Below, one piece after another: positions 36,884 through 51,400 of a DNA stretch of 64,000 nucleotides. Every line of letters begins with the position of its first letter. Positions within the stretch are counted from its first letter, which is position 1. The notes beneath the pieces were generated by a model, which saw nothing but the letters and a program-made list of their open reading frames with translations, ran no database searches and was not told the origin of the DNA. The DNA is from Sipunculus nudus (Eukaryota > Annelida > Sipuncula > Golfingiida > Sipunculidae): NCBI GenBank assembly GCA_026874595.1, contig CM049308.1, positions 35,334,027 through 35,398,026 on the forward strand. Direction: 5' to 3'. A program made the position numbers and the translations under genes.

Positions 36884-39800
36884 CTCTGTTGGGTGAGATC
36901 TTCTCCCCTGAAGCGGGATTAGATTAGAAATGCCATTTCTACGATTTTTACATTGATCTCAACTGTAAGCTTAATATAATTTATAATACAAAAGCAAAAG
37001 TAAGAATTTTCTATATAACTTTGGAATTTTGTACACTGCAAATCAAGCTGTTCACAGAATTAACAAAACATAGCACATGACAAAATATTCTTTTATTTAA
37101 TTTCGCATAAATATAACAGTCGCCCCCCGCGTGGGAAGGCAAGGTACTCACTATCTGGTTCTATGGTGAACTTATCCCAGCCCTCTGGGGGAGTGATTGA
37201 CACGATCTCGTATCGTAAAAACGTACGCGCGGCATCGGCTACCACTGTGGCCTACAAAAGCAATCGATAAATCATTCAGTCAGGCCTGTGTATAGGCTTT
37301 ACTTTAAATTTATATATTTGTATCATAGTCTTTTACACAGACACACGGTGGGGCTCCGCTATCCACCAGTACATATAAATGGGTCTGTGGAAGAGGCAAA
37401 TATGATTTCACTGTGGCAAAAATAAGAGCTCCATTATTTGACACTACACGGGTTGTACAACTGTTAATGGGCTAAATTTAAGGTTATAGCAATTAATAAG
37501 CTGACATTATATCTAGGTGTCAGAATTCCCGGTCACAGGCATCGATGAACTTAGAATTGTAATCACCATGCATTTTAGAATACGGTATTCAAATGAATAC
37601 CTTCAATCAGAAGTATCGTATATTCCATTTCCTAAATATAAAACATTATGTATTTCTAAGACAGTCAAGGTTTACATAAGCTGTTTTATGTGGACTTGGT
37701 CCTTATTAATTGCGCATTTTAAAGTCCCGAGTCTTTGTACTGTAATCTGCAATCCCTCCCTCTATATCTTTTCTCTTTCCCTGAACAAAAGACAAATCCA
37801 TATACTGGATCGGTCTTGCGTATTAAAAAATCTTTTTAAAATAATTGCGGAAATGATGAACCGTGTTGACCCACCGACCGTTGCAATCATGCCGGTCTTT
37901 TTTTTTCTTAATTGTTTACCTTTTTCTTTACAATTGATTTTTTAAGTGTTTATTTTGGTTTGTTGTCGCTTTTATTGATTAAACTGTTTTAAAATGTGTT
38001 TCCTTTAATGTTAGCGCCGTTATGTGTACTCGCAAGTCTACATGAGCCCTATACCTTAAATATTTCTGCGCCTCTGGCAACATTTTCAGCGACCCTGACA
38101 GGGTTGGGCTGTGTTACCCACACAGGCGGTCGTCTCATGCCGCTGATGTTGATATCTAACGTGCTGTTCACCGAGTTCTGGTTGTCTGACGTTGTCACAT
38201 TGAGTGTATAGCGTTCAGGGGATGCTGTGCTCGTCAGCTTCAACAGATCAGTCGCGACCTTCACCTCACCTATTGAATCACCGGGATATATAATCTATAA
38301 GAATTCCTTTAAGACTTTCCTTTCCTTCCAACTTTGAGTTTTAGACCGATCTTTCTAGTACCTGCGCCATCTAGAGGCCGATGAGTAAACTATAATTTGA
38401 AAAGGAAGACCAGTTAAGTCATGCATCAATTTCATAATTTTCTTTTTTAAAACTGATGAAAATATTGAAGCTAAAGAGATTAAAGATGGCGCTCGATTGT
38501 ACTGGTTATAAGGGTCTGTGACCCCGCCATTGGCGCTCCTTCAGTAACTCTATACAAGCCTAAAAAAGGTGATTTTTTCAACATAGAAAAGAAGTATAGG
38601 TCAAAGTCAACTTAAAGCTGTAATATTGATAATACCACACAACATACATAACAAAAATGGCCAAGAAAATCAAACAAGAACTCAAAGCATGTCGCACCGG
38701 CACCGGAAGAGGTCCACGTACAGCACCCGTACAGACCATAGCAATGAACACGACTTTAGAAGTTGCAGCAAAACAAAGCCTAATAAGAAACCACCATGAG
38801 CAACACCAGTTTAGCCGAATGTTTCGATGAAGTTCCGATATGATAACCGTAAATCCAAAACAGCTATTACTAACAGACCCAAACAGGACAGTGCTTTAAA
38901 AAGGTTCCAACATGACGCTTTAAATGATATAACAACGAACACACAGTTCGAGGGTTAATAGAGACTTTCATAAGCAATACCTGTAAAAGAGATTTTTAAG
39001 AAAAATCAATATACAATATCACACGAACAATTTCGCACGAGTGTTCATTACCAGCTGTTAGTTTCATATTTTCCCAATATTTTCACTGGTAAACGCCCTA
39101 TATCATTAGTGAAAACGCAATAAATCGCCATAATATATCAAATATATACGCCTGTCACGTGGGAAATGTTAATTACAAATTCATCACATGTAAGAAGAAA
39201 GTGTTGATTTAAAGATAAGGAAAGAGTTAAAAACAAAACTAAGAACAGAAGCACAATATCAATGTCTTGTGTGTAAAATCAGTGTGAAGCCTTGATTACA
39301 GATGCTCAAATTTGTTTTGAATAAGATTGCGTGTAGTTTGCGTTGGTACATGTTTTTGGGTTATCATTTTACCGGTATCTCTGTTGACTGAGAACACCCC
39401 GCTCTTTGGCGCGCTTGACTTGAGAGTGAACACTTTCTTTGTCGGGTTCTTAACATCAGGGTCCGTCGGTACAGCAGTAGAAACCTAAATGAAACAGAAA
39501 AGGAATCTAACGTCACATTTTAACGATTTAAAGACGAAGAATTATTGAGATTAGGAAGCTTTGACGCATGTTAAACTGCATATAAAACAGATATAAAATA
39601 ACAAACTATAATTTTATGTGTGTGTGCGTGCGTGGGTGTGTCATTTTTAACCAGGATATATTTATTTTATAAGTACCATTGCAGTGTGTTTCAATCTTAA
39701 GATAGTGTAGCTAGTCTGAGATATATATTTGTAATTAATTCAAGAGAAAGGATAATTTCAAATAAAAGGCCTATAACCTATGGCGCTATGTTTACTTTAC

Positions 39801-40489
39801 ATAATTCACATCTTGTGTGAAATTGGCCAGATTGCCGAGTTTGCAAACAAAGTGATATTTTAAAAATTCCTATATTTCAAAGCTTTACAGAATCGGTTAG
39901 TAAGAAAATGTTTTCAAATGAGTATAGATGCACAATTTTCCAGTTCGCTATTGTTAACCAATCGTCCACGTAAACATGGATGCTTTTTGGAAACATGAAT
40001 AGTGATTAATCGTAAATGGTGAAAAATCGTAAATAGCAAGTCAATATGACAACCGTCAACCATTTGGCGAACTGTAGCCGGCCATTCGAGTAAGGCATGT
40101 GGACAGGAGTATTGTTTTTAGCCTACGCATTATTTTGAAGTTTATTTGGTGTATGTTCGGCCACATGACTTACCACGTGACCGACAGCTGCCGTACGGGC
40201 GGAGATGGTGACCGGGCCGATAGGTGCCATGACGACGGTGTGTGGTCTGTTGACATCCCTGACGTGGACTGTCAGCTGTCGCGTGTCTGAGAGGGCACCG
40301 TCAGACACAGTGATAGACAATGTGTAGTTCTCCCTCACATCAAAATTTAAAGGGGCAATGGTCTCCACTTCACCTGGCAGAGGACATAAATAGGCCTACA
40401 GGTGTAAATATTTTTAAATACATGGTAACATGGTTGCATGATATAAAAAACTCACAGCGGGCGGTATTTTTTTAAACTGTCTCTCTGTC

Positions 40490-40522
<33 letters not shown>

Positions 40523-42348
40523 TTTTTCATGCATATACATCCTTCCAGCGATCAATGGTACATTTATAAAAAAATATATAGCAAATATTGTAAACATTAT
40601 TTCTAAAGTACATTCGTATACTTTTGTTAATGACATACAGCCTCGTTTCTGTTTAAGCTGTGTTTCAAACGCAAAATAGCTATACTGACATACTGCTGTA
40701 ATGATTGTCCTTTACTCTGCATCATTGATTTACAGGAAGTTAAGAGTCTGTAGACTATATGCCGCTGAGTGCAATCACAAACAACGCTAACGTACATGTC
40801 AGTGCATGGTTTCTAAATGAGGTTGCGATATATGAGTAGGCCTACGTAGCATATATGGCAATAAGATCATGCATGTGCAGCTATAATACCAGATTTGTTC
40901 AGTTCCATTTTCATTCTTAGTTTTCCTGCATGTTTTTGGTAAAGGCTGCACAAAATTATGCAAATGAGTAAATAACTGAATCTTTCATATCAAGGCTTTA
41001 CAACATTGGCCCTGGTGTGAGTGTGCAAACCTTCTTTAAAAATGTGTAATGTCAGGTGACGAGAGAGTATGTTTTACTCTAATGTTGTCCGGTTTGCAAT
41101 TTTAGTTCTCCACAGATTTTGTTCTTTTTATTCACAGGCTTCCTTTCCATTGTGACATGTATGCGGCGATTTCTTCTGTGTGTATTTGCATATTTAATTC
41201 ATAATTCATTCATATTATTCATATTTTATGCAAATGATAAGCTATATACACAGACTCAAAATCGACCGGTACTCTTTCAACCTGTATTAGATTGTGTGCT
41301 ATTTTATGTAATGCCCCTTGAGCAGTTTTATTACTAGATATGTTGAGCAATATAATTAATATGCTTATGCTTAACCTTCCTCCCTTACACAATTCCAACT
41401 CTTCCAGTTTCCCTTTCCGTAGTGTGCTTGGCACACGTTTAAACTTAATGTTTGAAATATATAATAAATTTTCAATCCTATTGATATCTATATTTTAAGA
41501 ATACTTTATTTATCAAGCCTAATCATCATAGGGTTTCATGTACAAAGTACAAAGTAACGACTGGTGGTGTTCAATTTAATGGAAGTTTGTGAAGATTGTA
41601 TATGTGACAGGTAAAACATGAAGGTTTGCTTTCGAACCGTAAGAGTATTAGAACGGGAAGGCGAGCATTCATGTAGTAACAGTGAGCATAGGAAGGGGTG
41701 CCTTTGTAGCCTAACTGTTAGGATATGAAACCTATTCTAAATTTAATAGGCGTCTGTATGTCTGAAAACCCTGGTCCTTGGTCTTAAACTGCATTGTAAA
41801 CGGACCTTATATAGACCCATTTCATGCTTGGTTACAACCTTCTGCAGTTCCAAAACTACCTAAAGGACCAAATAAAGAGAAGGCGGTCCATGAACATGTG
41901 AAAGCTAGACATGATAACTTTTCTTTTCCGACCGTAATCTCTTTTTTTAAATTTCATCAAATATAATATTTAACTGTAAAAAGCATGGGCAGGAAAAAGC
42001 GGATTTCGTACAATGTTATGCAAACCTTTAATATAACAGCATGCCAAATGTGACCATTTTTTTTAAGTCTACCACTCTCACGTAAGACACGCTGCGTCAT
42101 TGTGATGATTCCAATATGTATCTGCATATCATAATAAATTGGATTTGATGTAATGTGATGTAAATGATAATGGTAAAACAATGAAGACGCAGAAGACAAA
42201 CGACATGCCGGTATGCATGTCACAATAGCAAAAAAAAAAGATTAAAATTATTTGGTTAAGTATAAATTAAAAGACCGTTCACATCTGAATTAGATGTTCT
42301 ATATAAATCGTACAAACGTGAAAGCTGCTAAGTCATACAGATCCCTTG

Positions 42349-42430
<82 letters not shown>

Positions 42431-45400
42431 CAAGCTTCAATTACACGCTTTTTTCTTGTGCGCTGCAATTCACTATATCTGTCCGTTATGGGCGAATCAA
42501 GGGGATGCGGCAGAGGGGCCATGGCCCCTTCTCCTCCCCTCTCCCCCCAACCTCCCACCGACTTTGCATGTTTAATTTTAATGGGGAAAATCCAGACAGT
42601 AATATATACTAAGAAATTTAAAGCATAAAAGCCGATATAAAAAGTCAATCATGTTTACCTTACTGTTTAATTACTAACACTTTCATATGCAGGTAACAAA
42701 TATTTCTGTGGTATATTGATACTGGACACAGTAAAGTGTTCAGGGCTGGTCCCTGTGTTTGACGATAGCTCCATCTGGTGACAAGCTGAGTGAACAATGG
42801 GTTGGAATAAACACCTGTTTTCAGTAAGACCTTGTTAATGTTGCCTTGCCCGCAGCCACCATTAAAAGGACGAAATCAGGATCAATTTTATGCTTTTTCT
42901 TTCACACTCTCAGTTCATATTTGCTTTATACAAAGGTTTCCCAACAGAATCATCCCAGCACACAATCTCATTTCCTCGCATACGGCTGTTCAACACCTTG
43001 TTATGAATGTGCGTGTTGGTAAACACAGTTCACGTGTGTCTGTTTACCTGACAAGGCCGCGTGACCGGATGTCCGATTAAGAGGGGCAACACGCGGTGTT
43101 TCAGCCAGCGGGAACATGTATTATATTCTTATGGCCATGTCAGTCAGGGCATCTCCTGATTGACACGTGTTGTGGCTCGATCTGCGCTGCACACGGCCCC
43201 ACGCACTGAGTTTATGTTGACATATGCGATCGCGCTCGGTTCACTGTTTTTAAAACTCGTTTGCAGGAGTAAGCAAACGGTTTCAAGGCAATATGTTGGC
43301 AGGTACAGATTTAATTTAAAGGGAAGAAGATATTTTTCTTGTTAACTCTACATGCTTTATAGGTGATTGGGGCCCTTTAATATGCTCGGCCGTAGATGTA
43401 ATACTGGCGACGCAGGATCTATGGTTTCCGTGGGTTGACGTTCGAAATTCTGTTGAGGCGGTCAGGTCACTACAGTTTTCTGAACACTCTAAGTACGCTT
43501 TACCGTAATTCGCATATTATCGCCCATAGCTTGACCGCGGTTATCGAGGTAACATTTTGACATTTTGTTGTGACCAACTGGTAACATGATTGGCTATCTT
43601 CGGACTATTGATGCTTTCAATGAAAGAACTGAGGACTCGGCTTCTATCAGGAGCGTTTAGAAAAGTTTTTTCTTTTGAATGAAATTAATGAGGACAAACA
43701 AGCCGCCGCTTTTTTTTGCACCATAGGCAGCAAGACCTAAGCTTTATTGAGAAATCTGGTCACGCCAGCTAAACATAAAGTTAAACTTTCGAGAAATCGT
43801 GTCAGATTTTGCATGGACATTTTTCCCCCACACCACTTGTCATCGCTGAACGGTTTCGTTTCTGGAAACACGAACAGAAAGACGGCAAATCTATCCAGCA
43901 GTATGTAGCTGACTTGAAAAAGCTCACCCAATACTCTAAGTTTGAGGCATTTCTAGATGAGGCTCTACGCATTCACTACGCTTCGGCGTTTTGAAATCAG
44001 TTCGGCAAAGTCAAAACAAAGGCCTCACTCACACCTCATGGGGGGGGGGGGTCTTTTGGGGCTGGCCTAAAACACGAAATGGAACGGAGCGCGGAACATG
44101 GGCTAAAATAAAATTTTAACAAATCGCATATGTTGAAATACGTTTATCACTATAAATTATGTCAAAGTAATTTTATATCTGTATTCCGTTCCGTTTAATT
44201 TAATAAAACCCTGTGAAACCTAGGTGTAGGGATAGACAGTTACATTGTTATCGGTGTGGAGGATCTCACTCACCAGATCAGTGTGGTTTTAAAGATCAAC
44301 AGTGCCGGAATTTTTAAAAGACAGGCCACATAGCAGGAATTACACTGATGATAAGCCAAAAAGAGTGGGACACACAGACACGTTCTGAGAAATACGGCAA
44401 CAGGTCACAAAGACCTTCAAGAGCACATTGGGTATCAGAAGAGCCTGATGATGATGATGAACAAGATGAGTAGGCTATTTTAGTGAGCAAAGAGAAGTGT
44501 ATACAGTGTACAGAATAGATAAACCAGTGAATAATCCATATATGGTGGCCATTAAGCTTAATGGAGTAAACGTAACATTTGAGGTTGACACAAGTGCAAG
44601 TGTAACCTTAGTGAATGAAGCAACGCACAGAAAGTTACATACAGATTTACAGTCTGGTAATGTAAAACTCAAAACATACACTGGTGAAACTGTTGAAGTT
44701 TTGGGTAAACTAGAGGTTCAGGCACAACTTAGATATACAAATCAGACAAAACACTAGACAGCTTGGGCAGTTAGAGGTGATAGACCATGCTTACTAGGAA
44801 GAGACTGGCTAGCTGATTTGCGATTAGATTGGCGTAATATGTTTGAAAACAAACAGCTTCACACTTTAACTGATCTAGACCATGTGATGACTAAATATGC
44901 TGAGGTGTTTAAAGAGGAACTTGGTTGCATGACAGACGTGAAAGCCAAAATACCAATAAAGCCAAATGCAAACCCCATTTTCTTCAAAGCATATTCTCTT
45001 AGAGGGAAAATAGGTGAGGAGTTAGACCGACAGGTGAAGTTTGGAATCTTGACACCGGTGATGCATTCAGACTGGGCTGCACCCATCGTGCCGGTTGTTA
45101 AAAGGGACAAGATACGAATATGTGGAGACTATAAAGTCACCGTCAATAAAGTCTCTCAGTTGGATAGACACGCAATCCCAAAACAGAAGACTGTGCTAGG
45201 GGGTGGACAGAAATTCACCAAACCAGACTTGAGCCAGGCATATAACCAAATTGAGCTTGACGAAGAATCAAAACATGTTTTTAACCATCAGTACCCATAA
45301 AGGACTTTTTAAGCCAAATCGGCTCCCGTTCGGTGTCAAAACAGGACTGGGAATTTTCCAAAGGGCGATTGAGAACTTGCTGAAGGACATCCCATATGTA

Positions 45401-48400
45401 ATAGTGAGACTTGATGATATCCTAGTTTCAGGTAGAAATGACACGAGTCACCTGGAGAATCTTTCAAAGGTACTTGAAAGATTGGCAAAGGCCAATATCA
45501 GACTGAAGGCTTCCAAATTCTCATACCTGAAGCCGGAAGTGACATATTGTGGACGTGTGATCCGCAGGGAAGGAACAAAATCATCACCCACAAACATCAG
45601 AGCAATCATTGAAGCCCCTGAACCAAGAAATACCACTGAACTGGAATTTTTAGGTAAACTCAACTTTTATGATATCAATGTGTCGAATCTACAGTGTTAT
45701 AACCACTGCATGCACTAATGAGAAAGCAAACAACATGGCAGTGGGGTTCTGAGCAGCATGAAGCTTTTTAGAAAGCCAAAGGACAGTTCACCTGTGCAAA
45801 GTTGTTGATCCATTATGATAGTGAGAAGGTATTAATCATGGACTGTGACGCTTCACTGTATGGTGTTGGTGTAGCCATATCACATTCTGATACAGATGGT
45901 AAAATCAAACCCATTGCATATGCTTCCAGATCACTGGCTAAGGCTGAAAGAAATTATTCACAACTAGACAAAGAAGCATTAGCATTGGAGTTTGGAATGA
46001 AGAAATTCCACCAGTATGTTAAGGCCGAAATACTTTGATCAATACAGATCATAAACCATTACTGGGACCACTTGGTAAAGATAAAGCTATACCTACAATG
46101 GCCTCATCAAGAATCATTCGCTGAGTACTGATGCTAGCAGGATATGATTATATTCTTAATTAAACGCCTAGGAAACTCCTTGCCAATGCAGACTGTTTAA
46201 GTCGTTTGCCACTAGCTGACATGCCAATAGAAGTATCAGCCCCAGAGGGTACTATATTAACTGTGAACTTGTTAGAGGGTATGCCTCTCACTGCAGAGGA
46301 AATTGACGAGTAAAGATCCGGTGTTGGCCAAAGTTCAGAATATGCTGCAGTATGGTTGGCCACAGCAATGTCCAGAGGATACGCTAAGACCGTATTTCAA
46401 TCGCAAGACAGAGCTGAGTCTGCAGACGGGTTGCATTATATGGGGACATCGAGTTGTAGTTCCAAAGAAAGGACAAGAAATGATCATCAAGGAGCTACAC
46501 CAATCACATCCAGGTATTTGTCGCATGAAGGAACCAGCAAAAGCTATTTCTGGTGGCCGTGCATAGACTAGAATTGGAAGATACAGTTAAACAATGTTCA
46601 GTTTGTCAAGAAAACGGAAAATCACCTTTGCATCCATGGGAACAACCATCACGTCCATGGACTCGCCTACACCTAGACTATGCAGGACCATTCCTAGGAA
46701 AGATGTTTTTTATAGTGGTGGATGCATAATCAAAGTGGTTAGAAGTTTGCATTCTAAAACTCTTCAACAGCTGAAGCTACTGTTAAGAGCCTGCGCACCA
46801 TGTTTGCAACGCATGGGTTGCCAAGCCATTGTGTATCAGATAATGGACCTTGTTTTGTTAGTGAGGAATACAAACACTTCATGAAGCAGAATGGCATACT
46901 TATGACATAGATATCACTGTATCGACCCTGCTCAAATGGTGTCGCTGAGAGAGCAGTACAGACTTTTAAAGATGCCATGAAAAAGACCAGTGAGCAAGAT
47001 GGATCTTTAGAGACCAGAGTAGCCAGAATTCTGTTCAGATATAGGGTGACACAATATGCTACAACAGGTGCATCTCCAGCGGAGCTTCTGATGGGACGGC
47101 AATTGTCCACTCGTCTTGATTTGTTGTTTCCGAATGTAGCTGACAGGGTACAGGCCAAACAACAAGCTCAACAAGATTATCTGAGACTTCACGGTAAGTT
47201 ACGACCTTTCAAACCCAGGGAAAGGGTACATATAGAGAAATTTTAAGTGGACCACGCTGGATACCAGGGGAAGTTGTTCGTTATACTGGTCCAGTTTCGT
47301 ATAAAGTTCAGCTGTCAACCGGACATTATGTGCGTAGACACCAAGACCAAATCCGTGAAAGCTATTTAGCTGATCCCGTGGTTAATGCTGCGGCAGAAGA
47401 ACCAATTGTACCCGTCGACATTACAACTGAATCAGTAGGGACACCCGAACAGGATACTCCAGCTGCAGTTGCTGAAAATCAAAATGTTCCAACAGAAATT
47501 CAAGAGCAGCCAGGGAACAAGACCTGAGGCGTTCTACTCGTATCAAGAAAGCGCCAGCTTATCTTCAGGAGTATGATACTAGAACACCCAAAAAGGCCAG
47601 AATAATGCTTTTTTCTACTATTTGGGGGGATATCAGTTTACCCTGAACTCCATTAGTTAGTTAAGTATTTGTACGTTTAATTAATATCATTTTCATGATG
47701 AAAATACAGATGTTGGACATTCTGTATTGAAAACTGTTTACTATATTTCCCCTGGAAATATTGGATAATACCGCTACATATGTAACTGTAAAACTTAGGG
47801 GAGGCATGTGGTATATTGATACTGGACTCAGTAAAGTGTTTCAGGGCTGGTCCCTGTGTTTGATGATAGCGCCATCTGGTGACAAGTTGAGTGAACTCCG
47901 GAGTGAAATAAAGACTTGTTTTCAGTAAGACCTTGTTAATGTTGTCTAGTTGATCTAGGTTTTGTCTTGCCAGCAGCCACTATTAATATGCTCGGTCGTA
48001 GATGTAATAACTTCCTCTTGCGCAGATATGCTGTACCCCCCCCCCCCCGCACGAAATCGACAGTTGAGCCTGAGGTGTTTTGACATACCGTATTACAAAA
48101 TTATTGGAAATCACAACATAGTGTGAATAAGGGAGAAAAACCGCGTCGGGTTAGTTCTGCTCCACATAGCAACAAACTCTCTGTACGCTTACCTGTCCGG
48201 TTGTTAAAACTGAAAGTGGTCGACTCTGTCGTCATGGGCTGCCACTTCAAGGTCGCTCCGTCGACGGCCGGGTCTGCTGTGGCAGGATAATTATGAGTGA
48301 AACTACTGGTCACGGTCTTCACTAAAGTGCCTGTAGCAACTGTCTCGAGCAAGGTGACTGCTGTGGGTAGGTTATCAATCATAACCGGATGTCCTGTACA

Positions 48401-51400
48401 AAATACATTATACCTTACAAAGTCTATATATATATATATCACTTCAAATCTGGGATGAGTTTTAACAAGTAAACTCCCTGCAGCTGCACATGCATGGAAA
48501 GATCCCCTTTAAGAAATTATCTAATATATCTCATGGCATACGGTGCTTCAAAAGCACTGATGACTTAAATTAATTAGAAAAAGTTGGTTAAACTTTTAAG
48601 TTTTATCGGATTGAGAAGCTAAATGTTATTGTATTCTGCAAATGCATAAGTTAGTTACATTCACGACTGAAGAAAATAAGCTAAGAGACAATTAGTGATG
48701 AAATGCAAAAGAATTTATCCAATATTTTACTATGAAAAATTTTATATTGATACTATTACATTTATATCTTGGCATTGTGTTTCTAATTATGTATAGATAA
48801 GAACATTTCAGAATTTATAATCAACATAGGCCTACCTATTTTTAGATGGGCCTGTAATGATATGTCTGCATTGTCGGTAGTAGCAAAATTTATTGGGCAT
48901 GTGGTACAAGTTACATCGATGTCTCTGCGGATATTCCCTCGTCCTCCGCCAAAGTCGGCATGGATCATACCACCTGCAGATGTTTGCCGCCTTAGAAATC
49001 AATATTAATATATTTATATAAACAAATGTCAAAAGATAAAGGAATAATTATATTTATTTTCTATCAAATAATAGATTTAAAACTGACATTATTACAATTT
49101 TTTTATGACTGAAAGCTTTCATACATCAAGAAAGGAACATACCAGCCGATTACAAAATTTTTCTCAACATAAATCTGTTCGTTTACAGGAACCCGGTAGC
49201 GCACCACATCTGACCCGACTCCTGTTGATGAAACAAAATATAAATAAATCCAAAATTGTTATAGCAGTTTTCAAAAGTATAAACCCTCTGAACGAGACTG
49301 TAATTAGAGAGTATTTTTTAGAGATAACAAATCAAGGAATGTAACCCGTATGTAAACCAGTGATCATCAATGGTTATATCCATGTAACACCTGACGGTGG
49401 TCACTCCGGATTTTTGTCACGAAACTCCTCTGTGGTCACGCCTCGGATAATCACGTTTTTTGGTCTAGAACTGTCGGGAATGTTCCAAAGTGTGACCCAA
49501 AGGGGTAATTTAACTCATTTTCCTTATTTCTCTAAAGATCCAGAGATATCTCAAATTGTTTTTCGAAGGGGCTATCGTAACGCAACCTGTCGACAACAAA
49601 GATTGTGTATCAAGGCAGGAAGCAGCTTGCTACTCTGAATAAGGCCTCTGTATCTACACATTTTCAAAGAGTAAAAAATTACAAAAGGTTCAGTTGTTCC
49701 TAGAGCACCAACAATTTGATTCCGTTAATAAAATTTGTGGTAAATAGGGTTTGAAATATACTTTTGATTTATCTGTTACTTATGAATTTACATGTAACAG
49801 ATTAAGCATAAATTATAGTTGAGCTAGTCTTCATTATATTAAATCATCACCTCTTCAAGTTAATAGTAATGAACGAGTAGGCTAAGTTAAGGTAAGTAAA
49901 ATAAAACTATCATATACTAAAAAATAATGAACATGTAAACATAAATAAATAAAAGGTAACTATATAAACTTCAATATTTATATTTGAATTTATTAGCAAT
50001 AAGTTACTTACTTGAATAATATATTTACTGCTTAATCATCTCATGTGAGAACACATCTGATAGGGTATGTGTTGCAATCATGTAAAGGTAATGTCAACGA
50101 ATTTTCACACTGCTCCTTTCTTGTTGTTAATAATTTACTGTACTTTATTAGAAATCTTGAGAGAAAGCAGGAGATTTTATTCGCATAACTAAAAGGACGT
50201 GCATAAATGGAAGACTACAGATCATGGAGTGTTGCAGTTTCTTCTCTCATATCATACTATCATACGCTACGGTAACCGGTTTTCTTTTTAATCAGGATTG
50301 GGGGATGTATTAAATGATATGAGGAATGTTTGCTCAAGCTGTTTATCGTAAAAGTTAAAATAACTTACAGATTTAAATTTCAGCGGGATACTGTCGCAGT
50401 AAGATATGTACAAATATTTGTTTTACATTTATTTTGTGGGGCTGTAGTCATGGCAAAAAATTCATACATTGTTATATTACCTTGAAGACGTGGTCAGGGA
50501 AGATGTTTATTTTTGCGAACCAGATTTTTGACTAGTTACATGTATTATTATTAACACCACAGGCACCTGTAACAAATACTTAATAAATCTAACTTACGAC
50601 CAGTATTGTTTAAGTGGATGGCATGGACCCACTCTACCTATGCCTTTATAATGAATACAGACATAGTCCCCAGTATCGGCCTTCCTTAGAGAAATACGTT
50701 AATAATGCGTGTAATTCACCTTTGATCTGTGACAGGTGCCTGTGAGAGGCACCTGTTTTTTTTTGTTTGTTTTTTTTTCATTTGCCGATTATGCAAGTGG
50801 GTCAGTGACTAGGTAAAATGTGCAAACATGCTTAAATCCGTCACTGACAGCAGGGTTTATTTACATGCACCATAGAACTTAATGCTGCGTTGGACGCAGG
50901 CATTCCGGTCAATAGGGAAGGCAGTTCGGCTGTTTTCGGTCGTATCCTCCACGCAGTTTTACAACACGTAAAATCACTCAAAATGATGTGTACATTAAAA
51001 ATTGTTTATTCTCATATCAGCGAAGTCACTGTGGGAACTATAGCACAGTGTTTTACGCAACGCGGTTTTAGAGAACATCTTCCATTTATTAGATTTTGTA
51101 GAAGTTACTAGTCATGAATGAATATTAATCCAGAGTTCTGTTATCTGACTAAGATAAAAATGTAAGAGGCTCTACGTCACTTGCAAAACAAATATCTTCA
51201 AAAATATTCTTTTATTCAAAATGTAGAAAAGAAGTGTTTAAAAAGCAAAGAATTGAACCCGGAATGGGAATTTCGGCTAAGATTCTGCAAGTAGAATTGG
51301 GAGTGGTGAACTCGGTTAAAACATGCAGGTGCTCAGTAGTATATCCCTCTGTAGTAAACTCCTCCACCCCTACAACTGCCCAACGCCTCGATCCTTATAA

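Larger units (their letters stand above)
42707..48009 (+). mobile_element. Degenerate Ty3/gypsy LTR retrotransposon
   Basis: It has two related LTRs (42707-43403 with an insertion; 47807-48009), a primer-binding-like CTGGCGACGCAGGATC directly after the 5' LTR, a polypurine AGGGGAGG before the 3' LTR, and gag and pol remnants in gypsy order (protease, RT, RNase H, integrase). It lies in gene B intron 6 in antisense orientation. Frameshifts and stops throughout make it inactive. Flanking ATTTC and ACTTC may be a mutated 5-bp target duplication. Confidence 0.88.

Noticed and set aside
37517-37945. A 142-codon plus-strand ORF in intron 9
   Set aside because: The composition is hydrophobic and random-looking, AT-rich codons, no domain, and it lies antisense in an intron of a well-supported gene.
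48832-49032. Alternative frame over gene B exon 5 (WWYDPCRLW, Arg-rich)
   Set aside because: It is open but uses the nearer CTGCAG acceptor and does not connect in phase to exon 6; the chosen frame has strand-like hydrophobic alternation and fits both neighbours.
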